Shown: positions 42,519 through 52,272, counted from the first letter of the stretch. The stretch: 64,000 nucleotides of DNA from an uncultured Oscillibacter sp. (GCA_910576865.1 CAJTKE010000005.1:1-64000), one strand, 5' to 3'. Numbers and translations are program-made. Notes: generated from the sequence alone by a model not told the origin.

Positions 42519-43202
42519 ATGAAAAGAGTGGGAATTCTGTGCGCGAGTGATACGGAGCTGGCCCCTTTTTTGGAGGCAATGGAGGTTGACCGGGTCACGG
42601 AAAAGGCGCTGCTGAGATTTCACGAGGGGACCATTCGGGAAATTCCCGTTGTGACGGTATACAGCGGCGTATGTAAGGTCAATGCCGCCATTGCGGCGGA
42701 ATTGCTGATTGAGGTCTTTTCCGTGGACGCGGTCGTCAACGCCGGGACAGCCGGAGGGCTGGACCCGAAGGTCCGCCTCTTCGACACGGTCATAGCGGAA
42801 CGCTCGGTTTACCACGACGTGGCGGAGGACATCCTGACGGAATTTCACCCGTGGATGCCGTCGGCCTGTTTCCCCTCGGACAAAGGACTGCTTTCCGCCG
42901 CGGGAAGATACGCGGAGTCCGCGGCGCATCCTGTCTTCTTTGGCACGATCGCCACAGGGGAGCCGTTCATTGAAAACAAGGGCCGGGAGCGCATCCTCCG
43001 AAAGCACAGCCCCTTGGCCGTGGATATGGAGACGGCGGCCGCCGCGCACGTGTGTTATGTGAACGGCGTCCCCTTTTTGTCGGTGCGGAGTATCACCGAT
43101 ACCGGAGAGGACAGCGGGGTGGAGGTGTTTGAGGAGAATTGCGCGCGCGCCTCCGAAATCGCGGCGGAGGCTGCGATGGGGCTGCTGCAAATGTGGACCT
43201 GA
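42519..43202 (+). CDS. mtnN: 5'-methylthioadenosine/S-adenosylhomocysteine nucleosidase
   Basis: 227 residues. Cleaves adenine from MTA and SAH, clearing methylation by-products. Seen: VGILCASDTEL start, VVNAGTAGGLDPKV, AVDMETAAAAHVCYV (purine/ribose site with Met-Glu) and SITDTGED with the catalytic Asp. Placement after a SAM-dependent methyltransferase fits a role in SAH removal. ATG 42519 follows AAGGAG. Confidence 0.93.
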   Translation: MKRVGILCASDTELAPFLEAMEVDRVTEKALLRFHEGTIREIPVVTVYSGVCKVNAAIAAELLIEVFSVDAVVNAGTAGGLDPKVRLFDTVIAERSVYHDVAEDILTEFHPWMPSACFPSDKGLLSAAGRYAESAAHPVFFGTIATGEPFIENKGRERILRKHSPLAVDMETAAAAHVCYVNGVPFLSVRSITDTGEDSGVEVFEENCARASEIAAEAAMGLLQMWT

Positions 43203-43204
43203 TC

Positions 43205-43723
43205 TCAGGGAAACACCGCCGCCCGCATTTCACGGAGGTCCCCGGTGACCCGGAGGAACCGGAGGGAGCAGACCAGATCTCCGGTGAAAACCAGCAGGCA
43301 GACATAGGTCAGCCACGACGGGACCTCCGCCGCAAGCACCTCCGCCCCCGGCTGGACAAGCCGGACCGCCGCCCATACCAGCACCCCCCAGGCCAGGGTG
43401 AAGGGCAGGCAGACCCGCCCCCGGAGATTTCCCGGGACCCGGGCGTAGTCCCAGAAACGGACGCCCAGAAAGCGCTCCCCGGCCCAGTGGTAGGCGTACT
43501 CCACCGCCGTGGCCGCGAGACCGCCGAGGACGGTCAGCCCCAGACCGCCCATGGGCGGCAGGGCCAGCACCGCCAGCATCCCCAGCCCGTACACCGGGCA
43601 CAGGGGCAGGAGCAGCAGACAGCGCCGCCTCCGGTCCTCCGACCGGGAGGCGGCGGCGAAGGCCAGTTCCACCAGCCAGCCGAAAAAGCTGTAGATCCAA
43701 AAATACCAGAGCCAGGGGGCCAT
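43205..43723 (-). CDS. putative ABC-transporter type IV membrane protein (CmpB-like)
   Basis: 172 residues with five hydrophobic helices. WYFWIYSFFGWLVEL and VEYAYHWAGERFLGVRFWDY resemble the Pfam family ABC_trans_CmpB of Firmicutes. Function is unknown despite its name. Convergent with mtnN (2 bases apart), divergent from the uracil-DNA glycosylase. ATG 43723 follows GAGGTG; the open frame upstream is antisense to the glycosylase gene and is ignored. Confidence 0.82.
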   Translation of the reverse strand: MAPWLWYFWIYSFFGWLVELAFAAASRSEDRRRRCLLLLPLCPVYGLGMLAVLALPPMGGLGLTVLGGLAATAVEYAYHWAGERFLGVRFWDYARVPGNLRGRVCLPFTLAWGVLVWAAVRLVQPGAEVLAAEVPSWLTYVCLLVFTGDLVCSLRFLRVTGDLREMRAAVFP

Positions 43724-43840
43724 GTGATCACCTCGGCTACAGTGTCCCCCGGAGGAAGGGCCGGTATCCGCCCCTTGCGCCGGCAGTTTTTTCATGATAC
43801 AATGGACGAAAAGACGCGAAAAAGAACGGAGGAAGCTGCG

Positions 43841-44410
43841 ATGGATACCTGGGAGAGCTTGAAAAACGAGTGCATGAGCTGTAAAGGCTGTTCCCTTGCG
43901 GAGACGCGCCAGAACGTTGTTTTCGGCGACGGGGCGGAGAACGCGGAGATTCTGCTCATTGGTGAGGGACCGGGGAAGAACGAGGACGAGCAGGGTCTGC
44001 CCTTCGTGGGCCGGGCGGGGAAGCTGCTGGACGAGATGCTGGAGATGGTGAATCTGGACCGGAGCAAGGTCTATATCGCCAACATCGTCAAATGCCGCCC
44101 GCCCCAGAACCGGGACCCCCTGGGTGTGGAACAGGACGCCTGTATCGACTGGCTCCGCCGCCAGACCGCGCTGCTGCGGCCCAAGATCATCGTCTGTCTT
44201 GGCCGCATCGCCGCCAAGGTCATCATCAAGGATGACTTCCGCATCACCCAGGAGCATGGACAGTGGTTTGAGCGGAACGGCGTGTGGATGACCGCCCTCT
44301 ACCACCCGGCGGCGCTGCTCCGGGACGTCCGGAAGCGCCCCGATACCTTCGAGGACCTGAAAGCCATCCAGGCCAAGGCCCGGGAGGTGTGCGAGCACAC
44401 GGAGCTCTGA
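43841..44410 (+). CDS. uracil-DNA glycosylase, family 4 type
   Basis: 189 residues. Removes uracil from DNA. Iron-sulfur cysteines are in the N-terminal CMSCKGC and in NIVKCRPPQNRDP and DACIDW. GEGPGKNEDEQGLPFVGRAG is the uracil-binding pocket and YHPAALLR the DNA-intercalating loop. ATG 43841 has GGAGG at nine bases. A GC-rich hairpin follows. Confidence 0.95.
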   Translation: MDTWESLKNECMSCKGCSLAETRQNVVFGDGAENAEILLIGEGPGKNEDEQGLPFVGRAGKLLDEMLEMVNLDRSKVYIANIVKCRPPQNRDPLGVEQDACIDWLRRQTALLRPKIIVCLGRIAAKVIIKDDFRITQEHGQWFERNGVWMTALYHPAALLRDVRKRPDTFEDLKAIQAKAREVCEHTEL

Positions 44411-44417
44411 GCGGAGG

Positions 44418-44446
44418 AGCGGGGAGAGGCCGGGCCTCTCCCCGCT
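44418..44446. terminator. GC-rich hairpin after uracil-DNA glycosylase
   Basis: AGCGGGGAGAGGCC pairs with GGCCTCTCCCCGCT with almost no loop. TTGG follows, so the U-run is weak. It separates the gene from bioY. Confidence 0.65.
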
Positions 44447-44457
44447 TGGCCGCCCAC

Positions 44458-44489
44458 TTGTAAACTATTTTCAAAAAATGGGTTGACAA
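44458..44489. promoter_or_regulatory. BirA (biotin repressor) operator upstream of bioY
   Basis: TTGTAAAC (44458-44465), 16-nt spacer, GTTGACAA (44482-44489). This is an imperfect inverted repeat matching the Firmicutes BirA box (TTGTTAAC-N15/16-GTTAACAA). The right half overlaps the -35 of the bioY promoter, so biotin-bound BirA would block transcription. Confidence 0.9.
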
Positions 44490-44511
44490 TCTGGAAAATA
44501 TGCGCTATTCT
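44483..44511 (+). promoter_or_regulatory. sigma-A promoter of bioY
   Basis: TTGACA (44483-44488), 17-nt spacer, TATTCT (44506-44511), overlapping the BirA operator. Confidence 0.85.
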
Positions 44512-44543
44512 CAGGGACAGAAAACAAAAGGAGGAATTTATCC

Positions 44544-45104
44544 ATGCCTGAACGGACCATGTCCCGGCTGCGGACGAAGGATATGACCCTTGTGGCGCTT
44601 TTCACCGTGTTGATGGCGGTGTGTGCCTGGATCTCCGTGCCGGTCCCCGCGCCCTTTGTGCAGTTCACCATGCAGACCTTCGCCATTTTCGCGGCGCTGC
44701 TGACCCTGGGAGGAAGGCGGGGGACCTACGCCGTCACCGCCTACCTGCTGCTGGGAGCCGTGGGCGCGCCGGTGTTCAGCAATTTCCGGGGAGGACCGGG
44801 CGTGCTGCTGGGGACCACCGGCGGCTATATCCTTGGCTTTCTTTTCACGGCTCTGCTCTATTGGGGGATGACCGCCAGGCTGGGGGAATCCCTGCCGGTG
44901 AAGATTGCCGCCGGGCTCCTGGGAATGGCGGCATATTACGCTTTCGGAACCGCCTGGTATCTGGTCCTGTACGCCTCGGCGGGCACTCCCGTGGGGCTGC
45001 TGACCGCCCTGGGCTACTGCGTGTTTCCCTTCATCTTTCCGGACCTTGTCAAGCTGGCGCTGGCCCTGCTGCTGGCCCGGCGGGTGGAGAAATATGCCCG
45101 GTGA
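44544..45104 (+). CDS. bioY: biotin transporter substrate-binding subunit BioY
   Basis: 186 residues, six hydrophobic helices. ECF-type S component that captures biotin; uses a shared EcfAAT module encoded elsewhere. Family marks: ISVPVPAPFVQFTMQTFAIFAAL, GAVGAPVFSNFRGG and TGGYILGF. Under a BirA operator, so its biotin assignment is secure. Good GGAGG site. Suggests the cell imports biotin. Confidence 0.96.
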   Translation: MPERTMSRLRTKDMTLVALFTVLMAVCAWISVPVPAPFVQFTMQTFAIFAALLTLGGRRGTYAVTAYLLLGAVGAPVFSNFRGGPGVLLGTTGGYILGFLFTALLYWGMTARLGESLPVKIAAGLLGMAAYYAFGTAWYLVLYASAGTPVGLLTALGYCVFPFIFPDLVKLALALLLARRVEKYAR

Positions 45105-45118
45105 CAATCTGGATGAAC

Positions 45119-45148
45119 AAGGCCGGCGCCTCATGGCGCCGGCCTTTC
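45119..45148. terminator. bidirectional terminator between bioY and cupin gene
   Basis: AAGGCCGGCGCC (45119-45130) pairs with GGCGCCGGCCTT (45135-45146) around TCAT, followed by T residues on the plus strand. Confidence 0.85.
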
Positions 45149-45165
45149 GGAATGTTTTGGGAAAA

Positions 45166-45609
45166 TCAGGCGGGGTCCTGGAGGTACTGGTATTCCAGGA
45201 GCAGACGCCCGGTACCGCTGGACAGATTCTCGAAGTGATAGGGTTGGTCCGCCTTGAACCGGAGGGCGTCCCGCTCCAGGAGCTGGTAGTTGTGGCCCTC
45301 CGCCGTCAGGCTGACGGTGCCGGAAATCACCGTGGCGTGACAGACGCAGCCGGGCCGGGAGGGGCCGGGCGCGTACCGCGCGCCGATGTACAGGTCCAGG
45401 AAACAGCTCATCATATGGCTGACATCGTCATAGGGAAGGCTGGGCCGCAGGACGGTGCGGCCATTGTCCAGATGGCGGGGCCGGGAATTCTGGACCCGGG
45501 CCAGGATGGGGCCGTCCTTGGGAAGCTCGGGTTCCTCCGGCTTGTCGGTCTCCGGGTTGTGGGGCATGACCCCCTCGCCGGGTACGGGTTTGAACAGATC
45601 GTCCTCCAT
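45166..45609 (-). CDS. cupin-domain protein
   Basis: 147 residues. N-terminal acidic lead, then a small beta-barrel: HATVISGTVSLTAEGHNYQLLERDALRFKADQPYHFEN is the cupin double motif (G..H.. and P-x4-H-like). No DNA-binding domain, so not a typical regulator. Substrate unknown. Own promoter upstream. Confidence 0.85.
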   Translation of the reverse strand: MEDDLFKPVPGEGVMPHNPETDKPEEPELPKDGPILARVQNSRPRHLDNGRTVLRPSLPYDDVSHMMSCFLDLYIGARYAPGPSRPGCVCHATVISGTVSLTAEGHNYQLLERDALRFKADQPYHFENLSSGTGRLLLEYQYLQDPA

Positions 45610-45654
45610 GCGCGCGCGTCCCCTCCGTTCTCTCTCATCGGGATAACCTGCTCT

Positions 45655-45683
45655 ATACTACCCGTTTTGTCGAAATTTGTCAA
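45655..45683 (-). promoter_or_regulatory. sigma-A promoter of cupin gene
   Basis: TTGACA (45683-45678), 17-nt spacer, TAGTAT (45660-45655) on the minus strand. Confidence 0.8.
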
Positions 45684-45827
45684 GGCGCATTGCGGAAAGG
45701 TTCAGGCGGGGCGGGGAGGCGGAACCGGAAACCGTAAGAAATCCGTAAGAATTCCATCGAGTTGTTTGTAAGAAACGGCCTGTATACTGTTCCTGTGTCC
45801 GGCCTCAGCCGGAAAAAGGAGGACGTC

Positions 45828-46664
45828 ATGAACTACAAACAGCTGAAAATCTTCGCCATGTGCTGCATGGTCTTTGACCATGCGGTCCGCATTTTTCCCC
45901 TGCACCGGATGCTGGGCCCCCTGGCGGACCTTTTGTGGAGAAGAGGCTGCGGGGACCTGGCCGACTGGCTGCTGGCCGACGGTGTTTTATATTTAATGTA
46001 TATCGGCCGTCTGGCGGCTCCCATCTTCATTTACTGCATCGCCCAAGGCTTTGCCCATACCTCCAATGTCCGGCGCTATACAGGCCGCGTTCTTTTGACG
46101 GCGGTGATCGCCCAGGTTCCCTATACGCTGTTTGATCTGGCGGAGATGCGGGTGCTGGGCGTGGAGGGAAACTGGAGGGAAACGGGGCTGAACATCCTGT
46201 TCACGCTGGCCCTGGCCCTGTGCGTCCTCTGGGCCCATGAGGAGCTGAAGCGCCGGAAGCTGCTTTTCCTGAGCCCCTTGGCCGTGGCGGCGGCCACATG
46301 GCTTGCCATGGAGCTCCGCATGGAGGGCGGAAAGGGCTATATTATTCTGGCCTGGGTTTATTACATTACTCGAAACTGCCCCCGGTGGCAGAGGGCGCTC
46401 ATCTATATTCCCGCCGTTCTGCTGTCCCGCCGGGGGCTGGTCTTGTGGGTTGCAGAGAGCCTGGGAACGCCGGAACTGACCGGAGCTCTGCGAAACTGCC
46501 TTTTGAACGTGCTGGGCAACTACTTGGGGATGCTGGTAACCCTCTCGGACAACGGGGAGAAGGGAAGGGCCGGAAAGAGCTTCCAGTATTTCTGCTACGC
46601 CTTTTACCCCGCCCACTTCGCCCTCCTGGCCCTGATCGGCTTCCTGAGACCGCCTCTTTTGTGA
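45828..46664 (+). CDS. TraX family membrane protein
   Basis: 278 residues with eight or so hydrophobic helices. Family signs: LKIFAMCCMVFDHAVRIFP at the start, YIGRLAAPIFIYCIAQGFAHT and AFYPAHFALLALI at the end, as in TraX proteins (acetyl-transferring membrane family first known from F-pilin modification). Chromosomal clostridial copies probably act on cell-surface polymer rather than pili (inference). Start ATG 45828 follows AAGGAGG. Confidence 0.88.
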   Translation: MNYKQLKIFAMCCMVFDHAVRIFPLHRMLGPLADLLWRRGCGDLADWLLADGVLYLMYIGRLAAPIFIYCIAQGFAHTSNVRRYTGRVLLTAVIAQVPYTLFDLAEMRVLGVEGNWRETGLNILFTLALALCVLWAHEELKRRKLLFLSPLAVAAATWLAMELRMEGGKGYIILAWVYYITRNCPRWQRALIYIPAVLLSRRGLVLWVAESLGTPELTGALRNCLLNVLGNYLGMLVTLSDNGEKGRAGKSFQYFCYAFYPAHFALLALIGFLRPPLL

Positions 46665-46723
46665 GCGGGGCCGGGGAAATCCCTGGAAAAACAGGAAAAT
46701 CAAAATCTTTTTGCCAAAAACGC

Positions 46724-46752
46724 TTGACGGCTGGGGAAGGCCATGCTATAAT
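46724..46752 (+). promoter_or_regulatory. sigma-A promoter of the str operon
   Basis: TTGACG (46724-46729), 17-nt spacer, TATAAT (46747-46752). The operon therefore starts here rather than from an upstream rpoBC. Confidence 0.88.
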
Positions 46753-46830
46753 GCCTACTTGCGCGGACCTGAGTCCGTGAATTTTGCTGTGCGCTCCTCA
46801 GCGGAAGCGTCGCCGGAGGAGGTCGTTCCC

Positions 46831-47061
46831 ATGGAGCAAAAGCGGGTCGTCGGCGTGAAGCAGTCCCGCAAAGCCATCCGGGAGGGACGTGCCCGCCGGG
46901 TGTATCTGGCCTGCGACGCCGACCCGGCGATCACCGAGCCCATCGCCGCCGAGTGCGCCGCCGCCGGCATCCCGGTGGAGACGGGCCGGACCATGGCCCA
47001 GCTGGGCCGGGCCTGCGGCATCGCCGTGGGGGCCTCCGTCGCGGCGGAGCTGAGCTCCTGA
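46831..47061 (+). CDS. L7Ae-family ribosomal-associated protein
   Basis: 76 residues. K-turn RNA-binding protein of the YbxF/YlxQ type: VVGVKQSRKAIREGRARRVYLACDAD and VGASVAAEL. In Bacillus the matching gene (ybxF/rplGB) lies between rpoC and rpsL. Here it begins the operon. Start ATG 46831 with GGAGGAGG upstream; a longer in-frame lead would start inside the promoter and is rejected. Confidence 0.9.
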   Translation: MEQKRVVGVKQSRKAIREGRARRVYLACDADPAITEPIAAECAAAGIPVETGRTMAQLGRACGIAVGASVAAELSS

Positions 47062-47149
47062 GCGCTGAGGATATTTTGGTTTTTTCAGAATAGCCATCCG
47101 GCTTTCTGTAAAAAATAAACTCTAAAATATGAAAGAAAGGAGAAATTCA

Positions 47150-47566
47150 ATGCCTACTTTTAACCAGCTGGTCCGCAAAGGAAGGGAACAGGCTTCCTAC
47201 AAGTCCACTTCTCCCGCCCTGCAGTTCGGTCTGAACACCCTGAAGACCAAGACCACCAATCAGCCTTCTCCCCAGAAGAGAGGCGTCTGCACCGCCGTGA
47301 GAACCGCGACCCCCAAGAAGCCCAACTCCGCCCTGCGCAAGATCGCCCGTGTGCGCCTGACCAACGGCTACGAGGTCACCGCCTACATTCCCGGCGTGGG
47401 CCACTCCCTCCAGGAGCACTCCGTGGTCATGATCCGCGGCGGCCGTGTCAAGGACCTCCCCGGCGTCCGCTATCACATCATCCGCGGCACTCTGGATACC
47501 CAGGGCGTTTCCGGCCGGATGCAGGCCCGTTCCAAATACGGCGCCAAGCGGCCCAAGTCCAAGTAA
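47150..47566 (+). CDS. rpsL: 30S ribosomal protein S12
   Basis: 138 residues. Decoding-centre protein. MPTFNQLVRKGR start, RGVCTAVRTATPKKPNSALRKIARVRLTNG and GRVKDLPGVRYHIIRG are canonical. Wild-type Lys residues at the usual streptomycin positions (PKKPNS; PGV loop) are present. Strong AAAGGAG site. Confidence 0.98.
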   Translation: MPTFNQLVRKGREQASYKSTSPALQFGLNTLKTKTTNQPSPQKRGVCTAVRTATPKKPNSALRKIARVRLTNGYEVTAYIPGVGHSLQEHSVVMIRGGRVKDLPGVRYHIIRGTLDTQGVSGRMQARSKYGAKRPKSK

Positions 47567-47590
47567 GCTGGACAACCCGAACGAATCACT

Positions 47591-47638
47591 TTGCCGAACA
47601 GGCATTTATATAAATGCGTGGGCGTTGCCCTTCGGCAG
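47591..47638 (+). promoter_or_regulatory. folded spacer between rpsL and rpsG
   Basis: A 16-nt perfect palindrome GCATTTATATAAATGC (47602-47617) is nested inside an outer stem TGCCGAA/TTCGGCA (47592-47598 and 47631-47637). A separate stem may form on the GGGCGTTGCCC segment. In E. coli the rpsL-rpsG spacer is the S7 repressor target, so an S7 translational operator is a fair guess. Confidence 0.55.
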
Positions 47639-47715
47639 AGGCATTCACGGAAGGCTGAAATACGCCTTTTGAGTACCTATGAGATCATAGAATCATTATG
47701 AAGGAGGGAAGCATA

Positions 47716-48186
47716 GTGCCCAGAAGAGGTAATGTTCCCAAGAGAGAAATTCTGCCCGATCCCATGTACGGCTCCGTGCTGGTGACGCGTCTTGTCAACA
47801 ACGTGATGCTGGACGGCAAAAAGGGAGTGGCGCAGAAGGTGGTCTACAGCGCCTTCGACCAGATCAAGGAGAAGACCGGAAAAGACCCCGTTGAAGTGTT
47901 CACCCAGGCCATGGACAACATCATGCCCAACCTGGAGGTGAAGGCCCGCCGTGTGGGCGGCGCCAACTATCAGGTCCCCATGGAGGTCCGTCCCGCCCGG
48001 CGCACCACGCTGGGTCTGCGGTGGCTGACCACCTATTCCCGCGCCCGGAGCGAGCGCACCATGGCGGAGCGCCTTGCCGGCGAGATCATGGACGCCGCCG
48101 AAAACAGCGGAGCGGCCGTGAAAAAGCGCGAGGACATGCACAAGCAGGCCGAGGCCAACAAGGCGTTCGCGCACTTCCGCTGGTAA
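47716..48186 (+). CDS. rpsG: 30S ribosomal protein S7
   Basis: 156 residues, the normal length. Primary 16S rRNA binder and head assembly protein. PRRGNVPKREILPDPMYGSVLVTRLVNNVM is canonical. The start is GTG 47716, with AAGGAGGG eight to nine bases ahead. An in-frame ATG at 47698 overlaps that site and would add six residues, so is rejected. Confidence 0.97.
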   Translation: MPRRGNVPKREILPDPMYGSVLVTRLVNNVMLDGKKGVAQKVVYSAFDQIKEKTGKDPVEVFTQAMDNIMPNLEVKARRVGGANYQVPMEVRPARRTTLGLRWLTTYSRARSERTMAERLAGEIMDAAENSGAAVKKREDMHKQAEANKAFAHFRW

Positions 48187-48207
48187 GCTAGTTAGGAGAA
48201 ATCAAGT

Positions 48208-50310
48208 ATGCCGAGAAAAACATCGCTTGAAAACACCAGAAACATCGGCATTATGGCTCACATCGACGCGGGCAAGACCACGACCACGGAACGGATCTTG
48301 TTCTACACCGGCGTGAACTATAAAATCGGCGAAACCCACGACGGTACCGCCACGATGGACTGGATGGCCCAGGAGCAGGAACGCGGCATCACCATCACGT
48401 CCGCCGCCACCACCTGCTACTGGCCTGGTTCCAAAAACCAGTTCAAGCCCACCCGTATCAATATCATCGACACCCCGGGCCACGTGGACTTCACCGTGGA
48501 GGTGGAGCGCTCCCTGCGCGTGCTGGACGGCTCTGTGACCGTCATTTGCGCCAAGGGCGGCGTGGAGCCCCAGTCCGAGACCGTGTGGCGTCAGGCCGAC
48601 ACCTACAAGGTCCCCCGGATGATCTACGTCAACAAAATGGACATCATGGGCGCGGACTTCTACAACGTGCTCCACATGGTGGAGGACCGGCTGAAGTGCA
48701 ACGCGGTGCCCATCCAGCTCCCCATCGGAAGCGAGGAGACCTTCAAGGGAATCATCGATCTGGTGGAGATGGATGCGGATATCTATTATGACGATCTGGG
48801 CAAGGACATGCGGGTGGAGGAAATCCCCGCCGACATGGTGGACCTCGCCAATGAGTACCACGAGAAGCTGATGGACGCCGTCTCCATGTTCGACGACGAG
48901 ATCGCCGAGATGTACCTGGACGGCCAGGAGGTCTCCCAGGACAAGATCCGGGCCGCCATCCGCAAGGCCACCATCGCCAACGAAATGGTGCCGGTCACCT
49001 GCGGCACGTCCTATAAAAACAAGGGCGTGCAGAAGCTGCTGGACGCCATTGTGGACTATATGCCCTCCCCGACGGACGTTCCCGCCATCAAGGGTGTGAA
49101 CCCCAACACCGAGGAAGAAGAGGAGCGCCCGTCCTCCGACGACGAGCCCTTCTCCGCCCTGGCGTTCAAGATCGCTACGGACCCCTATGTGGGCCGCCTG
49201 TCCTTTATCCGCGTCTATTCCGGCATGCTGAATACCGGAACTCAGGTGCTGAACTCCACGAAGAAGCAGAAGGAGCGCATCGGCCGCATCCTCCAGATGC
49301 ACGCCAATCACCGGGAGGATATCGAGACCGTTTACTCCGGAGACATCGCCGCGGTCATCGGCCTGAAGAACTCCACCACCGGTGACACCCTCTGCGACGA
49401 CAAGCACCCCATCATTCTGGAGTCCATGGAGTTCCCCGAGCCCGTCATCCGCGTGGCCATCGAGCCCAAGACCAAGGCGGGCCAGGAGAAGATGACCATC
49501 GGCCTGATCAAGCTGGCCGAGGAGGACCCCACCTTCAAGACCTACACCGACGAGGAGACGGGCCAGACCATCATCGCCGGCATGGGCGAGCTGCATCTGG
49601 AGATCATCGTGGACCGTCTGCTCCGGGAGTACAAGGTGGAGGCCAACGTGGGCGCCCCCCAGGTGGCCTACAAGGAGACCATCAAGAAAACCGTGGAGCA
49701 GGACACCAAGTACGCCCGCCAGTCCGGCGGCAAGGGCCAGTATGGCCATGTCAAGATCCGGGTGGAGCCCAACGAGTCCGGAAAGGGCTACGAGTTCATC
49801 AACTCCGTCGTGGGCGGCGCGGTGCCCAAGGAATATATCCCCGCTGTCGACGCGGGTATCCAGGGCGCCATGAACGCCGGCGTGGTGGCCGGCTTCCCCG
49901 TGGTGGACGTGAAGGTCACGCTGTACGACGGCTCTTACCATGAGGTGGACTCCTCTGAAATGGCCTTCAAGATCGCCGGTTCCATGGCCTTCAAGGAGGC
50001 CTGCCGCAAGGCCGACGCCACGCTGCTGGAGCCCATCATGAAGGTGTCCGTCATCGTCCCCGACGAGTATATGGGCGACGTCATCGGCGACCTGAACAGC
50101 CGCCGCGGCCAGATCATTCAGCTGGAGGCCCGTCCCGGCGCCCAGCAGATCGACGCCCATGTGCCTCTGGCCGAGATGTTCGGCTACGCCACGGACCTCC
50201 GCTCCCGCACCCAGGGCCGGGGCCAGTACACCATGGAGCCCAGCCACTATGTGGAGATTCCGAAGAATATTCGGGAGAAGATCGTGGAGACCCGGGTGAA
50301 GCCCAACTGA
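48208..50310 (+). CDS. fusA: elongation factor G
   Basis: 700 residues. GTPase driving ribosome translocation. AHIDAGKTTTTERILFYTG (P-loop), TITSAATTCYW (switch I), DTPGHVDFTVEVERSL (G3) and NKMDIMGADF (G4) are normal. Domains II to V complete to GRGQYTMEPSHYVEIP. AGGAG site, 21 bases after rpsG. Confidence 0.98.
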   Translation: MPRKTSLENTRNIGIMAHIDAGKTTTTERILFYTGVNYKIGETHDGTATMDWMAQEQERGITITSAATTCYWPGSKNQFKPTRINIIDTPGHVDFTVEVERSLRVLDGSVTVICAKGGVEPQSETVWRQADTYKVPRMIYVNKMDIMGADFYNVLHMVEDRLKCNAVPIQLPIGSEETFKGIIDLVEMDADIYYDDLGKDMRVEEIPADMVDLANEYHEKLMDAVSMFDDEIAEMYLDGQEVSQDKIRAAIRKATIANEMVPVTCGTSYKNKGVQKLLDAIVDYMPSPTDVPAIKGVNPNTEEEEERPSSDDEPFSALAFKIATDPYVGRLSFIRVYSGMLNTGTQVLNSTKKQKERIGRILQMHANHREDIETVYSGDIAAVIGLKNSTTGDTLCDDKHPIILESMEFPEPVIRVAIEPKTKAGQEKMTIGLIKLAEEDPTFKTYTDEETGQTIIAGMGELHLEIIVDRLLREYKVEANVGAPQVAYKETIKKTVEQDTKYARQSGGKGQYGHVKIRVEPNESGKGYEFINSVVGGAVPKEYIPAVDAGIQGAMNAGVVAGFPVVDVKVTLYDGSYHEVDSSEMAFKIAGSMAFKEACRKADATLLEPIMKVSVIVPDEYMGDVIGDLNSRRGQIIQLEARPGAQQIDAHVPLAEMFGYATDLRSRTQGRGQYTMEPSHYVEIPKNIREKIVETRVKPN

Positions 50311-50351
50311 TGTTCCCTGGAAAAGCCCTGTACCAAATTGGTAAAAGGGGA

Positions 50352-50380
50352 TTGATTTTCCAGCTGGAATACTGTAAAAT
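50352..50380 (+). promoter_or_regulatory. candidate internal promoter before tuf
   Basis: TTGATT (50352-50357), 17-nt spacer, TAAAAT (50375-50380). The 137-nt gap between fusA and tuf is large for this operon and would allow extra tuf transcription. Confidence 0.6.
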
Positions 50381-50447
50381 AAAGATTGCTGATTATCGTT
50401 TCGCAATGCCGCAGCCGTAATTGAAAGATTTATAGGAGGATCATCAA

Positions 50448-51650
<1,203 letters not shown>

Positions 51651-51662
51651 GTTCGCCTGCAT

Positions 51663-51697
51663 AAAAAGGACTGCCGTGAAGCACGGCAGTCCTTTTT
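51663..51697. terminator. bidirectional terminator after tuf
   Basis: AAAAAGGACTGCCGTG pairs with CACGGCAGTCCTTTTT (16 bp, 3-nt loop). U-runs lie on both strands, so it also ends the convergent DUF4830 gene. Confidence 0.93.
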
Positions 51698-51698
51698 C

Positions 51699-52163
51699 TC
51701 ATTCCTCTGTCCGGATCAGAGGCTCCTGAAAGCCTTTGGCTCCGGAGGAGCAGATGTCCCCGGCCACCGGTGTCTCCTCGCAGATGTAGAGGTTGGCCTG
51801 AACCCCCTCCGGCTGTCCGGGGTAATTCGTGACGGTGTAGGTACACCGGCTCACCTGCCTGCCGCAGCACTTCACCAGATCAAAGCCCTGGCTGAGCTGG
51901 AGCTCGTTGTAAGAGCGGTAGGGCTCCTCCAGCTCCGCCGGAAGCAGGAACTGCAGCGTTTCGATGGGCTCCGGCTCCACCTCCCAGCCCAGGGACTGGA
52001 GATAGGCCACCCGCTCCTCGTTGGTGCTCAGCTTGGGCAGGGGGACCTCCGGCTCTTCCGGGGTCCGGCCCATCAGGACAATCAGCGCCGCCATGACCAC
52101 GCCCATGAAAATGACGGCGGCGACGGCTTTCTTTCGGGAAAATTTTGCGGTCCAAATCAACAT
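51699..52163 (-). CDS. DUF4830-like membrane-anchored protein
   Basis: 154 residues. Short basic N terminus, one membrane helix (about 13-32), then an outer domain. RVAYLQSLGWEVEPEPIE and VPLPKLSTNEER fit the DUF4830 pattern of clostridial proteins with unknown function. Cys residues in KCCGRQVSRC and ICEE could form disulfides or bind metal. Start ATG 52163 with AGGAGGG upstream; longer in-frame leads overlap the rsuA promoter. Confidence 0.8.
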   Translation of the reverse strand: MLIWTAKFSRKKAVAAVIFMGVVMAALIVLMGRTPEEPEVPLPKLSTNEERVAYLQSLGWEVEPEPIETLQFLLPAELEEPYRSYNELQLSQGFDLVKCCGRQVSRCTYTVTNYPGQPEGVQANLYICEETPVAGDICSSGAKGFQEPLIRTEE

Positions 52164-52188
52164 GTCGATCCCTCCTGACAGTTCCTTA

Positions 52189-52217
52189 TTCATTTTTCCA
52201 GAAAAATATGCTACAAT
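52189..52217 (+). promoter_or_regulatory. promoter of rsuA
   Basis: TTCATT (52189-52194), 17-nt spacer, TACAAT (52212-52217) with TGC before it (extended -10). Confidence 0.65.
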
Positions 52218-52272
52218 CAAACAAGCAATCGCCGGACTCCGGAAAGCGGGGCCGGAAAGGAGGAGGTCCGCC

